A stretch of 64,000 nucleotides of DNA, from the NCBI RefSeq assembly GCF_019649055.1, contig NW_026570270.1, positions 930,001 through 994,000 of the forward strand, written 5' to 3'. The position numbers were made by a program, and so were the translations under genes. How positions within the stretch are numbered: position 1 is the first letter of the stretch; each line of letters opens with the position of its first letter. The stretch is from Paramacrobiotus metropolitanus (Eukaryota > Tardigrada > Eutardigrada > Parachela > Macrobiotidae). The notes beneath the pieces were generated by a model that did not search any database, had not been told where the DNA came from, and saw nothing but the letters and a program-made list of their open reading frames with translations. Positions 35,249 to 47,100 of this stretch are shown here, one piece after another.

Positions 35249-38200
35249 ATGTCGTGCGATCGTTTTGAACCAATGGACGCGTGCTCCATTAGTGACAGAG
35301 GAGTTGACCCGTTCAGCCAGAAGCGCCAAAGATGTGAGTTAAAACAGAAAGCTTCTCATTGTGCAGAATCAAGTAGGGTTCCGAATGATGATCCCAAGGT
35401 TCCTTACTCTTCGTTGTACGACGGAAAACCGAGGCAGAACGTGGAGCTGCCGAATGTGCTGGTATGTTCCATCGAGCGAAACGGCTCCCAACTGCTTTTA
35501 TGTTGACGAACTCATGAATCTTAAGACCGAAATAAGCGGGTAGATCTGTAGCGATCAGTAGTAGGACCGCAGGTGTGCTGCAGGCAAAGCTGAAACAGTT
35601 CAAAGACAGCTTTGAATTCTTTAATTCGAAAGCTCTAACAGTTAGTGCTTCCCAGACCCTAATTAATTATGGTACTGTACTTGTAAAGAGGTGCCTTCTA
35701 TAACTTCTATATTAACGGGGTTTGAATCTTGATGAGATGTATCACAGTATCTAAGTGGATGATGATTCCAGAAAACTGTACGTCATTACTGCATTAAAAT
35801 TCGTATAAAAAGTTTTCACTTGATATGTGTACTACGTACTACTCTGTAGTATCAAATAATCAATAATTTCGTGTACAAAGTACTTTTTAATAGCCGATGA
35901 TTCCATGTTTTTGGTTTTTGCTATAAATTTGCTTTTGTAAATTGTGATATTAAATGGGTGCGTCAGCTTTAAATTCCGTAATTAATGTGATACGAGCGGT
36001 CTTCTAATTTCGTAGAAGTGCTCCGTGCGACCCGATACGAAAGTGCTGGAAACGACCATAATTCCTCACAAAATTATCGTTCGCAAAACGGAACTGGCTA
36101 ATCATGTACTCGTTATGGGAACAGTATCGGTAAAAATCAGCAATTTATTTTGTGGGCTTATGTGACATATTACTATAATACATATTACTATATTACTATA
36201 ATAATTACATATTTCTATAATGCGTTATGTGACATATTATTATAATTTACATTCATCGTGTATGTCGTGTCCTATGTCTGCTCGTATTCTTTGTTTTTTA
36301 CAATCTGCAGTATGGTGGCAATCCTCTTAAGTGTCCGTACGTGTCCGAATCCGATGCTTGCAAGGAGTTGTGCTTTACGTCGACGGAGAGCCTAAAGGCG
36401 CATCTGGAAACCGCGCACGAACTGACAGATGTGCAGATCAATCTGGTGTGCCCCTGTCCGGCGGAATGCAACGGAAACAAGGAATGCGAGGATGTTGCTT
36501 ATGATCAGCACACAGGAATGTTTTTGGAGGATCATCTGACGGCTGCGCACAAGGAATTCTATGAAAAACTGGAAACACTAACGTGCTGCATCAATTGCAG
36601 TGGTGACGACGACGATGATGATCTCGAAGAATTTTTGGAGGAAAATGATTTGGTGAAGCAACTATAGAGATTTATTATAAGAGGACAGATACCTATATAT
36701 CTCTGTTCCCTTGATTTTCCGTCCGTATCTCTCTGTCCATGCTGCACAGCTGCCTTGTTTAGCCGTTTTGATAAAAGGAATGCCATGCTAAAAATAGATA
36801 CCATAAGTAGGTGCTATACTACTAGGTGGATATTTTGTGTACGTGATTTTTTTGATAATCGACTGCGATTTTTCGCTAAAGTTTTAGTTTGTATTTTAGT
36901 TCCCCTTCAGGCCTTCTGCTCGATGCATGACGTGGTGTTACCTGTTTAAAATCGATGTGCTGGTTTTCGCCGTCATAAGTTTTTTGCACCGAGCGCGAAG
37001 CGCGAGGTGCTGCAATTAACTGATCGTCAAGACTACACGCTCCATAGCAGTCGAGTATATCTGACGCCAAAAAGCGCGTCACCGTCACCTCTTTCCTATG
37101 GGATATTTGGAATTCCACAATATTGATTCCATTTCCAGTGGTACGTATCACTTCAAGTGGTACTGGAAATGCGTAACAGATCTCAGTGGCTATTGCTCGC
37201 GCTCGGTGCAATAATGTGGTTATCAACCACCGCTAGTAACTTCTATCTCATGTTTAAACTTAGAAAATGGACGATATGGCCTACCTCAAGCATTTGAATG
37301 GGCGTAAAACGTTTCCGGAATGGGTATTTGATCCGACTCGACCGTTTCCTAGCCAGACAATTCCAGATAAATTCATCCAACCTACCGTCATAGAGGTCAT
37401 GTATTGTGCAGCATGTGATATAATATTATGTGTCTCGTCCACCGTAAATGTGGTACACAGGGTCGTGACAGGGATGTTACGATGGCGTGGCCTGCAGAAC
37501 GGTGCTGATTTTGCAGAAGAACTGCTTGCATTACGTCTGCAATCTTGAACCATGTAAAGATAACCTCCTCCGAAACGCTGACCAAATGAGAGGTCACATC
37601 TATTCTTCCCACAAGGAACAGGTACTATTGGAAACCGACCTTTTCTTTGGATGCCCTGCCCAAATGACTGAAGTGAGTCCTTTTTCCATGCGAATGGGTT
37701 GAAGCTGCTTGTTAACGCCACTATGAACTAGATGTGTTACTGTTGGCTCCAGTAAATTTAACTCAAAATTACTCGAATTAATTTAACGTAAAATAAAATT
37801 CGGAGCATGGGTTTTTTCTCCAGGGTTGCGAGGCGATCGCGAAGGCATCCACGAACCACATGGTGTCACATGTGACAGCGATGCATCCTTTGCTGTGCGG
37901 CAAGCCTGAATACTCGGGGAACGCCTTGCAGGTAATTCAATTTGTAACTGAAAGGTGAAAAATTCCGAAAATATTCCAGAGTAACAAGTTCTGTGGTTGC
38001 CGCACTGAACTTCCGCTGGCAATAAATTCGTGTAAATTAAATGCGCTTACGAAGTACGTAGTTGCGCATTGCTGTAGAAGATGATGAACTGTTACTATCC
38101 AGAAAATGTGCTGCCCGTATTAGCGCCGTTACGATCAGGTCCACAGTACTTGATGCAGTAAATTAACGTACTGCAATGGCTCCAACTGTATGATACAGTT

Positions 38201-39263
38201 ATCGGCACTAAGCGCAGTTCAGGAATTGGGCAATGTGCAGGCGATGAAATTGTCTATCATGCCCTCCCGTGGAAGTCGCGGTGTAGCGTGGCGCAGTATA
38301 TTTAACCGTTCCAACGTTTTGAGTATTCACGGTTACTAGGAGTCTATCGTTTTGTGGATCAGATCGAACTTATTGTACGAAGTGCGACAAAGCGGAACAC
38401 GTGACACTAAAGCAACAAAATTTGAAATAGCTGGCCCTTCCTGCGTTTCGTCGTTGACCATTTATTGACAAGCGCTGTCGTAAAGATTCCTTCAGGTGAA
38501 AAATTGCGGTTATGTGTTCCCTCGTGAAGGCTACAAACAACAGGGTTTCCGTTCTATGAGTGATGTCTGTAGTGTTAGTAGAATCGTACGCTCTTTATTG
38601 ATCCGACTGGTATCGCAGGCTTCGCAGCAGAAAACAATTGAACAGAAAAGAAAGAATCGTAGCTACAGAAACTTGATAAAAACAGCAGCAGTTGCTAAGA
38701 AGACGAGGATCTCGACTAATACGTACACTACACTATGTATTTCGAAATCACGGATAATCTTTTTTGATTTTCTGTACTTTGTGTTCATAGAAACGAATGG
38801 ACCTCGTGATAAAAATGGACCAGCGGCGTGTGCGTGTTGGAGAGACTTTAGACGGTTTGTTGGAGGATTGTGTTGAGAGCAACTCTGATAAAAAAATGCA
38901 GCGGTACTTGTGGAAGTATTTATGCCCTGATCAGGTAAGTACCTATGTAATGTAAGCAGCTGGAAAATTGATACTAAGAATAAGAATGATGACCCTGACC
39001 CAAATTGGCAGTAGAGTGCGCCCAGTAGATTACGTCGAGCAGTGATGTATTCATGCAAGATTCACAACTTTATTTTTAGTTTAAACTGCAGTTAGAAGTA
39101 TGGTATTGAGTACAAATGATATGATTGCCTCGCTGTAAAATTGTTGGTTTTGTTTGTGTAATTTTAATCTGTGTTGTAGGATTGCTCGGTAATGTACTGG
39201 GTGCGAGATTACATGGTTTGGCACATTGGAGCTGATCATCAGCCTCTCTGGAACACTGCCTAA
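35249..39263 (+). CDS. Five-finger C2H2-like zinc-finger protein, family copy 4
   Basis: Eight phase-0 exons: 35249..35461, 36016..36129, 36311..36652, 37264..37395, 37517..37672, 37824..37931, 38791..38934 and 39180..39263, giving 430 residues. The first ATG in the family frame gives MSCDRFEPMDACS. Fingers: CPYVSESDAC/AHLETAH, CPCPAEC/DHLTAAH, CNLEPC/SHIYSSH, CPAQ...GC/SHVTAMH and CPDQ-DC/WHIGADH. Exon 5 uses a donor nine bases further on (GTGAGT at 37673) because the ancestral donor has become ATGACT, which inserts MTE between the paired cysteines of finger 4. It is the most diverged copy and looks intact. Intron 3 contains a small inverted-repeat element. Confidence 0.84.
36984..37211. mobile_element. 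228-bp inverted-repeat element in an intron of zinc-finger copy 4
   Basis: TTGCACCGAGCGCGA at 36984-36998 is the exact complement of TCGCGCTCGGTGCAA at 37197-37211. An inner 10-bp inverted pair (CATTTCCAGT at about 37131, ACTGGAAATG at about 37162) lies nearer the right end. No coding frame. It fits a short MITE. Confidence 0.65.
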
Positions 39264-41648
39264 AAACGTATCTGCATAATATGGATCTTCTGGTTGTACA
39301 GATACTATTTTATATACAGTACCTTTTCTGGCTTTTGATATATACGGTACCTTTGATGTTGGTTGCAGCGTGTCTGGCCTCCCTATTTGAGCAAGGGGAG
39401 AAACATGTGTTCCCGACTATTTTTATTATTATTTTAAAATTTGTTATCATGGATAAAAGTTGCTAGCTTGGGGCGTGATGGAGTGTGCACTTCTTTGTCT
39501 AAGAAAAGACAGAAAAGTAGTTACGAAAACTGCTAAAATGGTGTACGGAAAGTCAAACCCAGTTCACTGTACAATAAAAACTGTTTATGGCAACCATGTG
39601 TCATAAACAGTTTTTGCACATGTCCCCAATGTATGATTTATCCTATTCGTGATGGCACGGTATTGTAAGTTCAGAGGTCGAACTGACGCAAGGAGCAGCC
39701 TATCCCTGCTTGAGCAGCACCCTGGTCGCATGTCAAGCGATGGTATGTTAAAACTTAAAAGCATCCGAAGAAAAACGAAACGCGTTTTTGGTCCATTAAT
39801 GACCAATCCCGCAAACAGTTCCCAATAGACACTTGAACATTTCAACATTGAATCTCAAGAAAAGAAACGATGAGGCTTAAACGATGAAAAAGAAAACAGG
39901 TGGAGCGGCTGTCTTCCGTTCCAGCGTACAACGTTTGCCGATCTCTTTTAGCAATTTACCGACGCGCCGCACGATGCAGCAAATGTCTCACAAGCAACTT
40001 AAAGCAAGCGAAACAAAATCAAAATAACAACGATCCCGAATTGTGCTATACTGTTTGTTCTTCTTCTCGTAAGCTTGTTCTGCAGTCGCGCCCGCTTTTT
40101 TTTTGAAGTCGTTCCAGTGTAAAAATCACTATGGTATCTCGGCACGTGAAGTCCACGCTAACCGAGTAACGGGCAGACCGCAAAACCACTTCCAATCGTG
40201 TTGTTGCATCCGTCGAGCTTTCCGCCGGCGCGATTGAAACCATAAGGTTATGCTGCCAACAGAATACAATTTATGAACACAATTTAACTGCTACAGCGAA
40301 ATGCATCCGGAATCAGTTCTGCCTGATGTGCTTGGATTTAACTACCGGTCATCTCACCAGACTTTATCGGCTAACGAATAATGATCATGCAGTTGGGCAA
40401 CACAAAGTATCTGCAATACGAAACTTTCCGCGATATCTTGATTCTTTAAACGCCCATCGCCCAACATTTCTTTGAAGATTCCTATAGTTGCGTACTTTTG
40501 AGTGTTCTTAACTAGGTTGCTAGTCAGCCAGAAAATCAGGGACAATGAGATCGTTGATTCTAGAAACGGAGGCTTTCTGAAGTAAAGTGCGATCGTAACA
40601 TGTTGAAAATTAAGAAAGCAGTACTCGTTTGCCGCCAGCGGAACGTTTTCGAATCGAAAATTAATTTTGAGTAGAGTTTTAGGATATTTATACAAGTAGA
40701 ATATGTACGGAAGCCGCCATTAATGAATGTTTAAGTCAGTGAATCATGATATGGTTTGATGTGTTATTTTATCATTTAACCGCGGCCAACACACGCATAA
40801 TTTCTGTTTCTTAAAGTAGTGTATTTATTTTCTGCGTTGATTCTAGCCCAGTGTCATCTACAATACACGCAAAACATACAGTAGATTACTTTAGCGAAAT
40901 ACAGGTTATCCAGCAGCAAGGAAATACTGGAACATTACAGGAATGTAATTGAGTATTGACAAAGCCCATTTAGGTTCTAATTCATTCTGCCTTGCCGGCG
41001 TATGTACTGCTTTTATCATGGAAAATTAGTCCGAAGTGGCATGGCATTCATTTTCCCTAATGCAATTATACGACATTACCCTCATCCCCGCTGCACTTTT
41101 CATGGCCATCGATCCTCTACCCGTCCACCGCCAAGGCCAGACCCCGTAATAAGGAAGTTTAATTTGTTGGGCTGCTGTGACTTCCCCGGCCACGGCTGCA
41201 GCATGTTGAATAACGTTGCGCTTGCGTGATCCTCAATTGCGACTATAAAGCCGGTGTAGACAACACATACTCTCACACTGTAATCCAGCGATCGATTTGG
41301 GAATGCGTTTTTGTAAGCCGCTAGTAATCCGTCATCGGGATATCATGACAGTGTTGGCGCAGCTGCTGCCGACACGCGTACGACACATTGCCTATCAACA
41401 CATCCATTACGCCGGTCATTTTCCCGTGCCAGTGTACAGTCGGGGATTTGGTGGGAATTGTTTCCCGATTGACTTTTACTTGTCATCAGTGCTCGTGCAC
41501 TCAGTTGGAAACTCTCTTGCCGGTTGTAAGTTTTATGCCGGTTCGTCACTATTCATGTGCATCATGCTGAAACTCTCGCCATAACGATGTAATACTTCTT
41601 GTCGGTATATGTATCATAACTTCCTCCCCGCAGATTTATGACTATATA
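39264..41648. other. Intergenic DNA between zinc-finger copy 4 and the GPCR gene
   Basis: No supported gene in 2.4 kb. Open frames on both strands (for example 40354-40695 minus) have no recognisable domain. A strong hairpin lies at 39576-39615. Confidence 0.4.
39576..39615. repeat. Perfect 14-bp hairpin with 12-nt loop
   Basis: AAAAACTGTTTATG (39576-39589) and CATAAACAGTTTTT (39602-39615). It is about 310 bp after the stop of zinc-finger copy 4. It could be a short repeat end or an RNA structure; function unknown. Confidence 0.85.
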
Positions 41649-43484
41649 ATGGATGCAGTCAACAGTCTTTCCAATTTTACAAACCAGTCGCACGCGGGGT
41701 ATTACGAATGGAGCGGCGGCGCAACGCTCCAAGTTCTCTTTACCATCGCCACATTCCTGACCAACGGTTTTGTCCTGGCGATCTTCGCCAGCCGACCACG
41801 CCTCATTACCCCCTTCTCCATCTACCTGATTAACCTGCTAATCGCCAATGTTGTCGACACATTAGCCAATCCGTTGCGCATCGTGGAACTGCTACGGACC
41901 GACTGGTTCGCCTGGAGCCGGTGGTGTCTGGTGATGCTGTATAGTGATTGGATACCCAATGCTATTGTACAGCAGTCCCATCTGCTCATCACCGTCAACC
42001 GGATCTGGGCCATCGCTCGCCCGATTTCCTACCGGAATTCCCATACGAAGCCGGTAGCGATGGCGATATGCGCCGGCACGTGGCTATATGTGCACATTAT
42101 CATCCTGCCGTTTTATGTGCGGGATTTACTGTATTATGGGAATTTTGATTCGGATCGCTGGTGTATCGTTAATGTCAGCGCGCAGAAGGGTTACGCTATG
42201 GTATGCAAATGCTGTTGGTTTAATAAATGATGTGTTTGTGCATGGGAAAATTTACATAAGTCATCATTTATTCTACAATGAATGATTAAGTGGCATGCTG
42301 GTCGTATTGGGAAGGACTGAATATACGTACATGCATAATTAATTTTATGGAATGGTTAAAATTCAAACTGCTTAAATGTGGATAGTTTTTCTATCCTCGG
42401 TAAAAGTCTTAAGGCGGATATAAATTTGATAGGTTTATAAAATTTAACAGCATTTTCTTTCTATTTGTTTTATTGTTTTACGCTTTTTTTTACATTTTTG
42501 AATTTGTGCACTCATTGTTTGTACTCAACAGTATACGCATGTACTCAGTAGTATGTTTGTAAGTTGTGTATTCATACGGGTGAACCGCGCTCCAACTTCA
42601 TACGGGTGAACCGCGCTCTCATGAGTTTCTCCGGCAGCGCATTTCCCTCGAAATCCAACGAGGCAACGCCGCTTCCGTACTCGGAACAATGGATGGAGCG
42701 GCAGCGTTAAATGAACTTTTTTTGCTATAATAATTGTTTTTAACCCGTAATGTACCCCATTTTATGAAATAAAAATCGTAAGTTGTGTATTGCACATACA
42801 TATGACACTGTACGCAGTAAACGAATATAGTAGAGTAAAATTCCTGGGACCATTCTGATTCCGGAAAATAAATCATTTGTAAGCGTTGATAGTAAGATGC
42901 CGCTCTACATAGCCAGTTGAGTAGTAATGGCGTAAGTGCAATAAAGTGCCTATTTTTTTGCACTTACGTATGGTGTCATTACAGATGTGCCTATTTTTTT
43001 GCACTTACGTATGGTGTCATTACAGATGCTACAGCTTGTCATTTATCTTATTCCGTACATCTTAATACTCCTTGCCTATCCCTTTCTATGGTACCGGCGC
43101 CGAATGCAGATGCGGGCAATGCCACGTAGTAAAGAGTGGATACCGTTGTCGGGGACGGAAGACAATTCTTTGAACACGACTCCAACGAAAAATACACCGC
43201 AAGAGCAATCCCGAAAACCCGTAGCTAAAAAGCGAAGCCGGGAGAACTCTACGGGCTTCACCGTCCTCACCGTACAGACGATATCTATCCTGGTCTGCTG
43301 GACCAGCTCCAAGATTTACGGCACCGCATCGGCATATTTCCACTATGAATTAGGCTGGTTAGGCCAAGTAGGCAATATTATGTACATGATTCAGATGGTT
43401 ATTGATCCTCTTTTATTTGTCCTAGTTCTGCCTGAGTTGCGGGCAGCCGTTATACAGGTGATTAAGTGCCGAAATATGCGATGA
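41649..43484 (+). CDS. Rhodopsin-class G-protein-coupled receptor
   Basis: Two exons, 41649..42200 and 43026..43484, phase-0 junction, 336 residues. The short N-terminus has two N-glycosylation sites (NFT, NQS). Hydrophobic segments fit seven helices: TM1 near residues 25-46, TM2 58-78, TM3 98-118, TM4 133-153, TM5 185-205, TM6 about 258-277 and TM7 about 295-313. The DRY motif at the TM3 end is replaced by VNRIWAIARPISYR, TM6 has CWTSSKIYG for the usual CWxP, and TM7 has DPLLF for NPxxY. The intracellular loop 3 is Ser/Thr/Lys rich. These features mark an orphan, lineage-expanded class-A receptor; ligand unknown. The final intron carries a duplicated acceptor region. It is tail-to-tail with guanylate cyclase A. 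Confidence 0.86.
42946..43027 (+). repeat. 41-bp tandem duplication containing two splice acceptors
   Basis: Two identical 41-bp units, 42946-42986 and 42987-43027, each starting GTGCCTATTTTTTTGCAC and ending GTCATTACAGAT. Each has a TTACAG acceptor. Only the second keeps the receptor frame (ATG CTA CAG); the first leads to an early stop. Confidence 0.97.
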
Positions 43485-44185
43485 ATACTTTTGAGATTTT
43501 GTAATAATGTTGTTCGTTATAAAGCCTGCGTGATACACAACATACAAATACGTTATCCGTAACGTTTATTTTGGTACTTAATCTTACGCACGTTACAGTG
43601 TAATAAAGGTAACAGTCACTCTCAGTCAGAATCCCCACAATTCATTCGTCAATGACAAACTGTGAATGGTACTTAATGCACATCTTTATCACACCGATCG
43701 TCGTCGACTGGGCAGTGGCCTAATTTGCCATTGTGCAAGCTTAACATCCAGGTGACATTGCGCAGTATGAGATTGTACGTACTTCTATGCGTTATTCATC
43801 GTAAATGTAATACAGTATGTAAATTGCAGATGTTTGGTTTTTGATCTGTGCTAATGAAGCCCCGGCAGCAACTATTGACCGATTTTCATGTGGCTATTCA
43901 AGTGGTGCTCCGCACGGGACCCTTCATTTTCTATGCATTAAATTTCAAAGGACATGTCCGTACTCGATCGGCATCATCGAACAAATTGCGGCTGGCTTGT
44001 ATATTTATTCTATTTCATCGGCTTGTAGCGCCAGCGGGCAGTTGCATGCATATTTATTAACAGTTTTGTACACGCTATTGAGACTATGATTTCTGCGGTA
44101 AGTGTGGTCGACAAATAATAGAGCTTAAGTGGTCCATTTCGAAACCCATTCCGCTAATGGATCAACCGGGGAATCCGTATTCTGT
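43485..44185. other. 3' flanks of the GPCR and guanylate cyclase A
   Basis: The part from about 43950 is the start of the duplicated block shared with 54370 onward (CATCATCGAACAAATTGCGG in both). No separate gene. Confidence 0.5.
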
Positions 44186-47100
44186 TTAGGACGGAAGTTG
44201 CTGCGTGCTATCCACTACCCAGTACGTCTCCATAAAGCCTTTGCTCTGTAAAATGCATTGAGCGTTGTTTACTTAATTAAAAAGAGAAGCACCGCAAAGG
44301 TCGGTATTTTGGTTAGGCGTTTTACAACGCGGCTGCTATCTTCAATAAAACATGCGCGACTGCCGTTGAACATTGCTAAAGGCGGCTGCAAAATTAATGA
44401 AGCCACCGGCACGTGTAGGCAGACTGATTGGCAGGGGAAACTCAATCGCGTTTAACAGGATCTTCAATATATAATTTTTATGCATATTGAGGAAATGAAT
44501 TCTACTTCAGTCTCTAATCACCTTCACTGCAAGTGCACTTTACCTTTATGTCGATTTTCCCGCGACTGGTAAATAAAAATCGATCGGGACATGTCCGGTC
44601 CAGCAAGTACTTGGTTGATAAGCTGCTATGTATTTTTCCAGCTGCTGCGAAAATATTGTTCACACTTACATGGCGCGCATGTATGTTCTTATATGCAGAC
44701 TTTCCGATCCGAATTACAGTAAATAAATTGGTGTATCGAGAGCGTAAGCGTATCCTCAGAATGTTAAAACAACTGTACTCAACGTATCGTTAATACGGGT
44801 ATATAGCAGTAGCAGTTCTGGGGAGTATTTTGCTTCACGGTAAAGGCTCAGCATATGTAACATCCTATATATTAATAAAATAAGCCTTAGCGAATTCCAT
44901 TTCTGTCACCCTTTTGTGAGCGAACCACTAAACCAAACTTTGATGTCCACATGTCATTCAATAGCGCCCAACTTACAAATTTGCAGAAACCAGTCAGTTT
45001 TACGAAAGTATGTAAGGTTTAAGAGAAAAATTCAAAAGAATTTAACATAAAAAGTCTATGGGAAAAGTGGAGAACCCACCACTGCAAACCCACCCACGCC
45101 ACCACTGTCACGAACAGCATACGAAAAGCATCCATCTACACTTGATGGAACTTTGGTCAGTTTGGTGTCCATTAGTTATCGGAATGCCTTTAGTTCATAA
45201 AATTTTTTTAGAGTTAGTTTTTAAAATATGTAGGCTTTGAAAGTGATGTTTCGTGAAGACTGAACATGCAGAATCTCCTGGAAAGTGGGAACGACCCAAA
45301 TTCCAAAGATAAAGTAGTTGCCTTTCGCAACGGGTTGATTAGATTTATTAATAAAACTGCTTCCACAGAGCGGTTGGCTTTGGTAATATGTATCGTGCTG
45401 ATGTGCCAATAAAGTGGAAACCCCTTTTTTTCCAAATCGCCAATAAACATGATTTTGTGAGAGACTGAAAGTCGATTTTGAGAATTTTGGTGTTCGACTG
45501 GAATTGATGTGGACTGTTTGAGCAAATCAGCGAGTCCCAGTCCCACCGGGCGTACGGACTAGGATTCGAGTCTAACCACCGCCCGGGGGGAGAAGGCGGC
45601 CCAAGGCCGCAAATCTTTTCCGGCGACTGAAGTGAGGAGCGCGTATTTTAAATGTCCGCAGGGGGAGGGAGTGGAGGTTAAAATATTTTTCGAAAGGCTA
45701 AGGAACGTAGACAAAAACGGTTTTATGATAACAAAAACCGCATTTTTAGCATTTAAAAATTAAAATAAACAGAAGATTTAAAAAGCGAAACGTATCCGCA
45801 TTCTAATCTGCCTTTCCGCCAGCTACAAATCAATCCGTCAGATCATCTCATCAAAGGTCAAAACAAAAAAAATTAGGGGAACACCCTCCCCGGTGCGCCT
45901 GGGTGCGACGAGCTACATTAATGAACCATCTGTGCGGACGTAGGCGTGAAGCGACAATGCGTTTATCGGGTTGAAGCTGTTGTTGGCGTTTAATGGGTTG
46001 AGTTGGGATGGGTTGGGGTTGGGGATGCGACAATGCGTTGGGGATGTACTACACGAATGCATAGATTTTTGCCAAAGTTGAATACGCACGTACAGTAACA
46101 GAAATCGGAAGCATAGGCGACGCCTACCTGCAGCGGGGGTCGCAAGCAATACACTGCGTTGAAGTTGTCGACGTTAATCAAGAATAAAAAATTCACCAAG
46201 AAACACAACGAAATTCTGAAGTCTTCATCAGGTTTAAATTGTTTTGTGTGTAAACAGTAGGCGGAAACTGGACACTGAAAGTAATTTTATTCTAAGTGGT
46301 CTAAAGGTTAACATCGGTGGTTGTACCGTCGTATCACTGGATTGTTTTGTCGGTCACAACGCACTGACTAAAATTTAACGAAGCTCCGAATGGTATCTGA
46401 ACCCATAGAATTACTGTAATACGGCTACAAAAATTCCAGTAATTACAGTATGGAGCTTTTCTTATTTGCAGTTCTTGACAACTGACCGCCATATGCTGCT
46501 GATTGATTTGGGAGAAGCTTACAAACTTCGTTTTATAATTGCAAACAAAAAGGACATATTCCTGGAAATTTTCAAATTTTTCGGGTCTACTTTAAGGTTA
46601 AATCTGAAATCAGCGGAACGCGACAATGTTTTCTCAAAACAGCCTTAAACATTTAATTAGTAAACTGTGATACATTCTAACTGCTACTATTCTGCCAGTG
46701 AACTATGGCTAAAATAAAGAATAATTTACGACATAAGTTGTGATAAGCAGTTAACCAAATATATATTTGGGAAATACTGTCTGTCTCTTCCAATGAAACT
46801 AATCAAACTATATTATTATTGTTATTATTATACGCTCCTCCGCTCAACAAAATTAAATGTGCTGTCATGGGTTAGTGCTTTGTAGTTTTCTTAAATAACA
46901 GTTTATCCCCGATTTATTCCGCGCAGTTTGCGCGGGGTCTACTAGTTGCATATTATTTGCATAAAACAGTATTGCTTACCGATTCCGTATGTTTTCATCC
47001 TGGCCGCCGTATTGACCGTGTCGCCGAACCTTAAGAATGCCAACTACATCCAGGTTACTGTTTACACCTTAATATCTTTATAATAAAATAAACAAACGTT

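Noticed and set aside
40354-40695. 113-codon minus-strand open frame
   Set aside because: No recognisable motif; composition like the surrounding non-coding DNA.
45530-45600. tRNA-like B-box (GGATTCGAGTC) suggesting a tRNA or SINE head
   Set aside because: No A-box at proper distance and no cloverleaf could be drawn; it lies inside the Helitron.
46942-46980. Apparent early stop of the cyclase domain just after exon 17 in both copies
   Set aside because: Reading on found exons 18 (KIHSSLSTK...RGKIDIK) and 19 (KGFMETYWVV) in frame, so the domain is complete.
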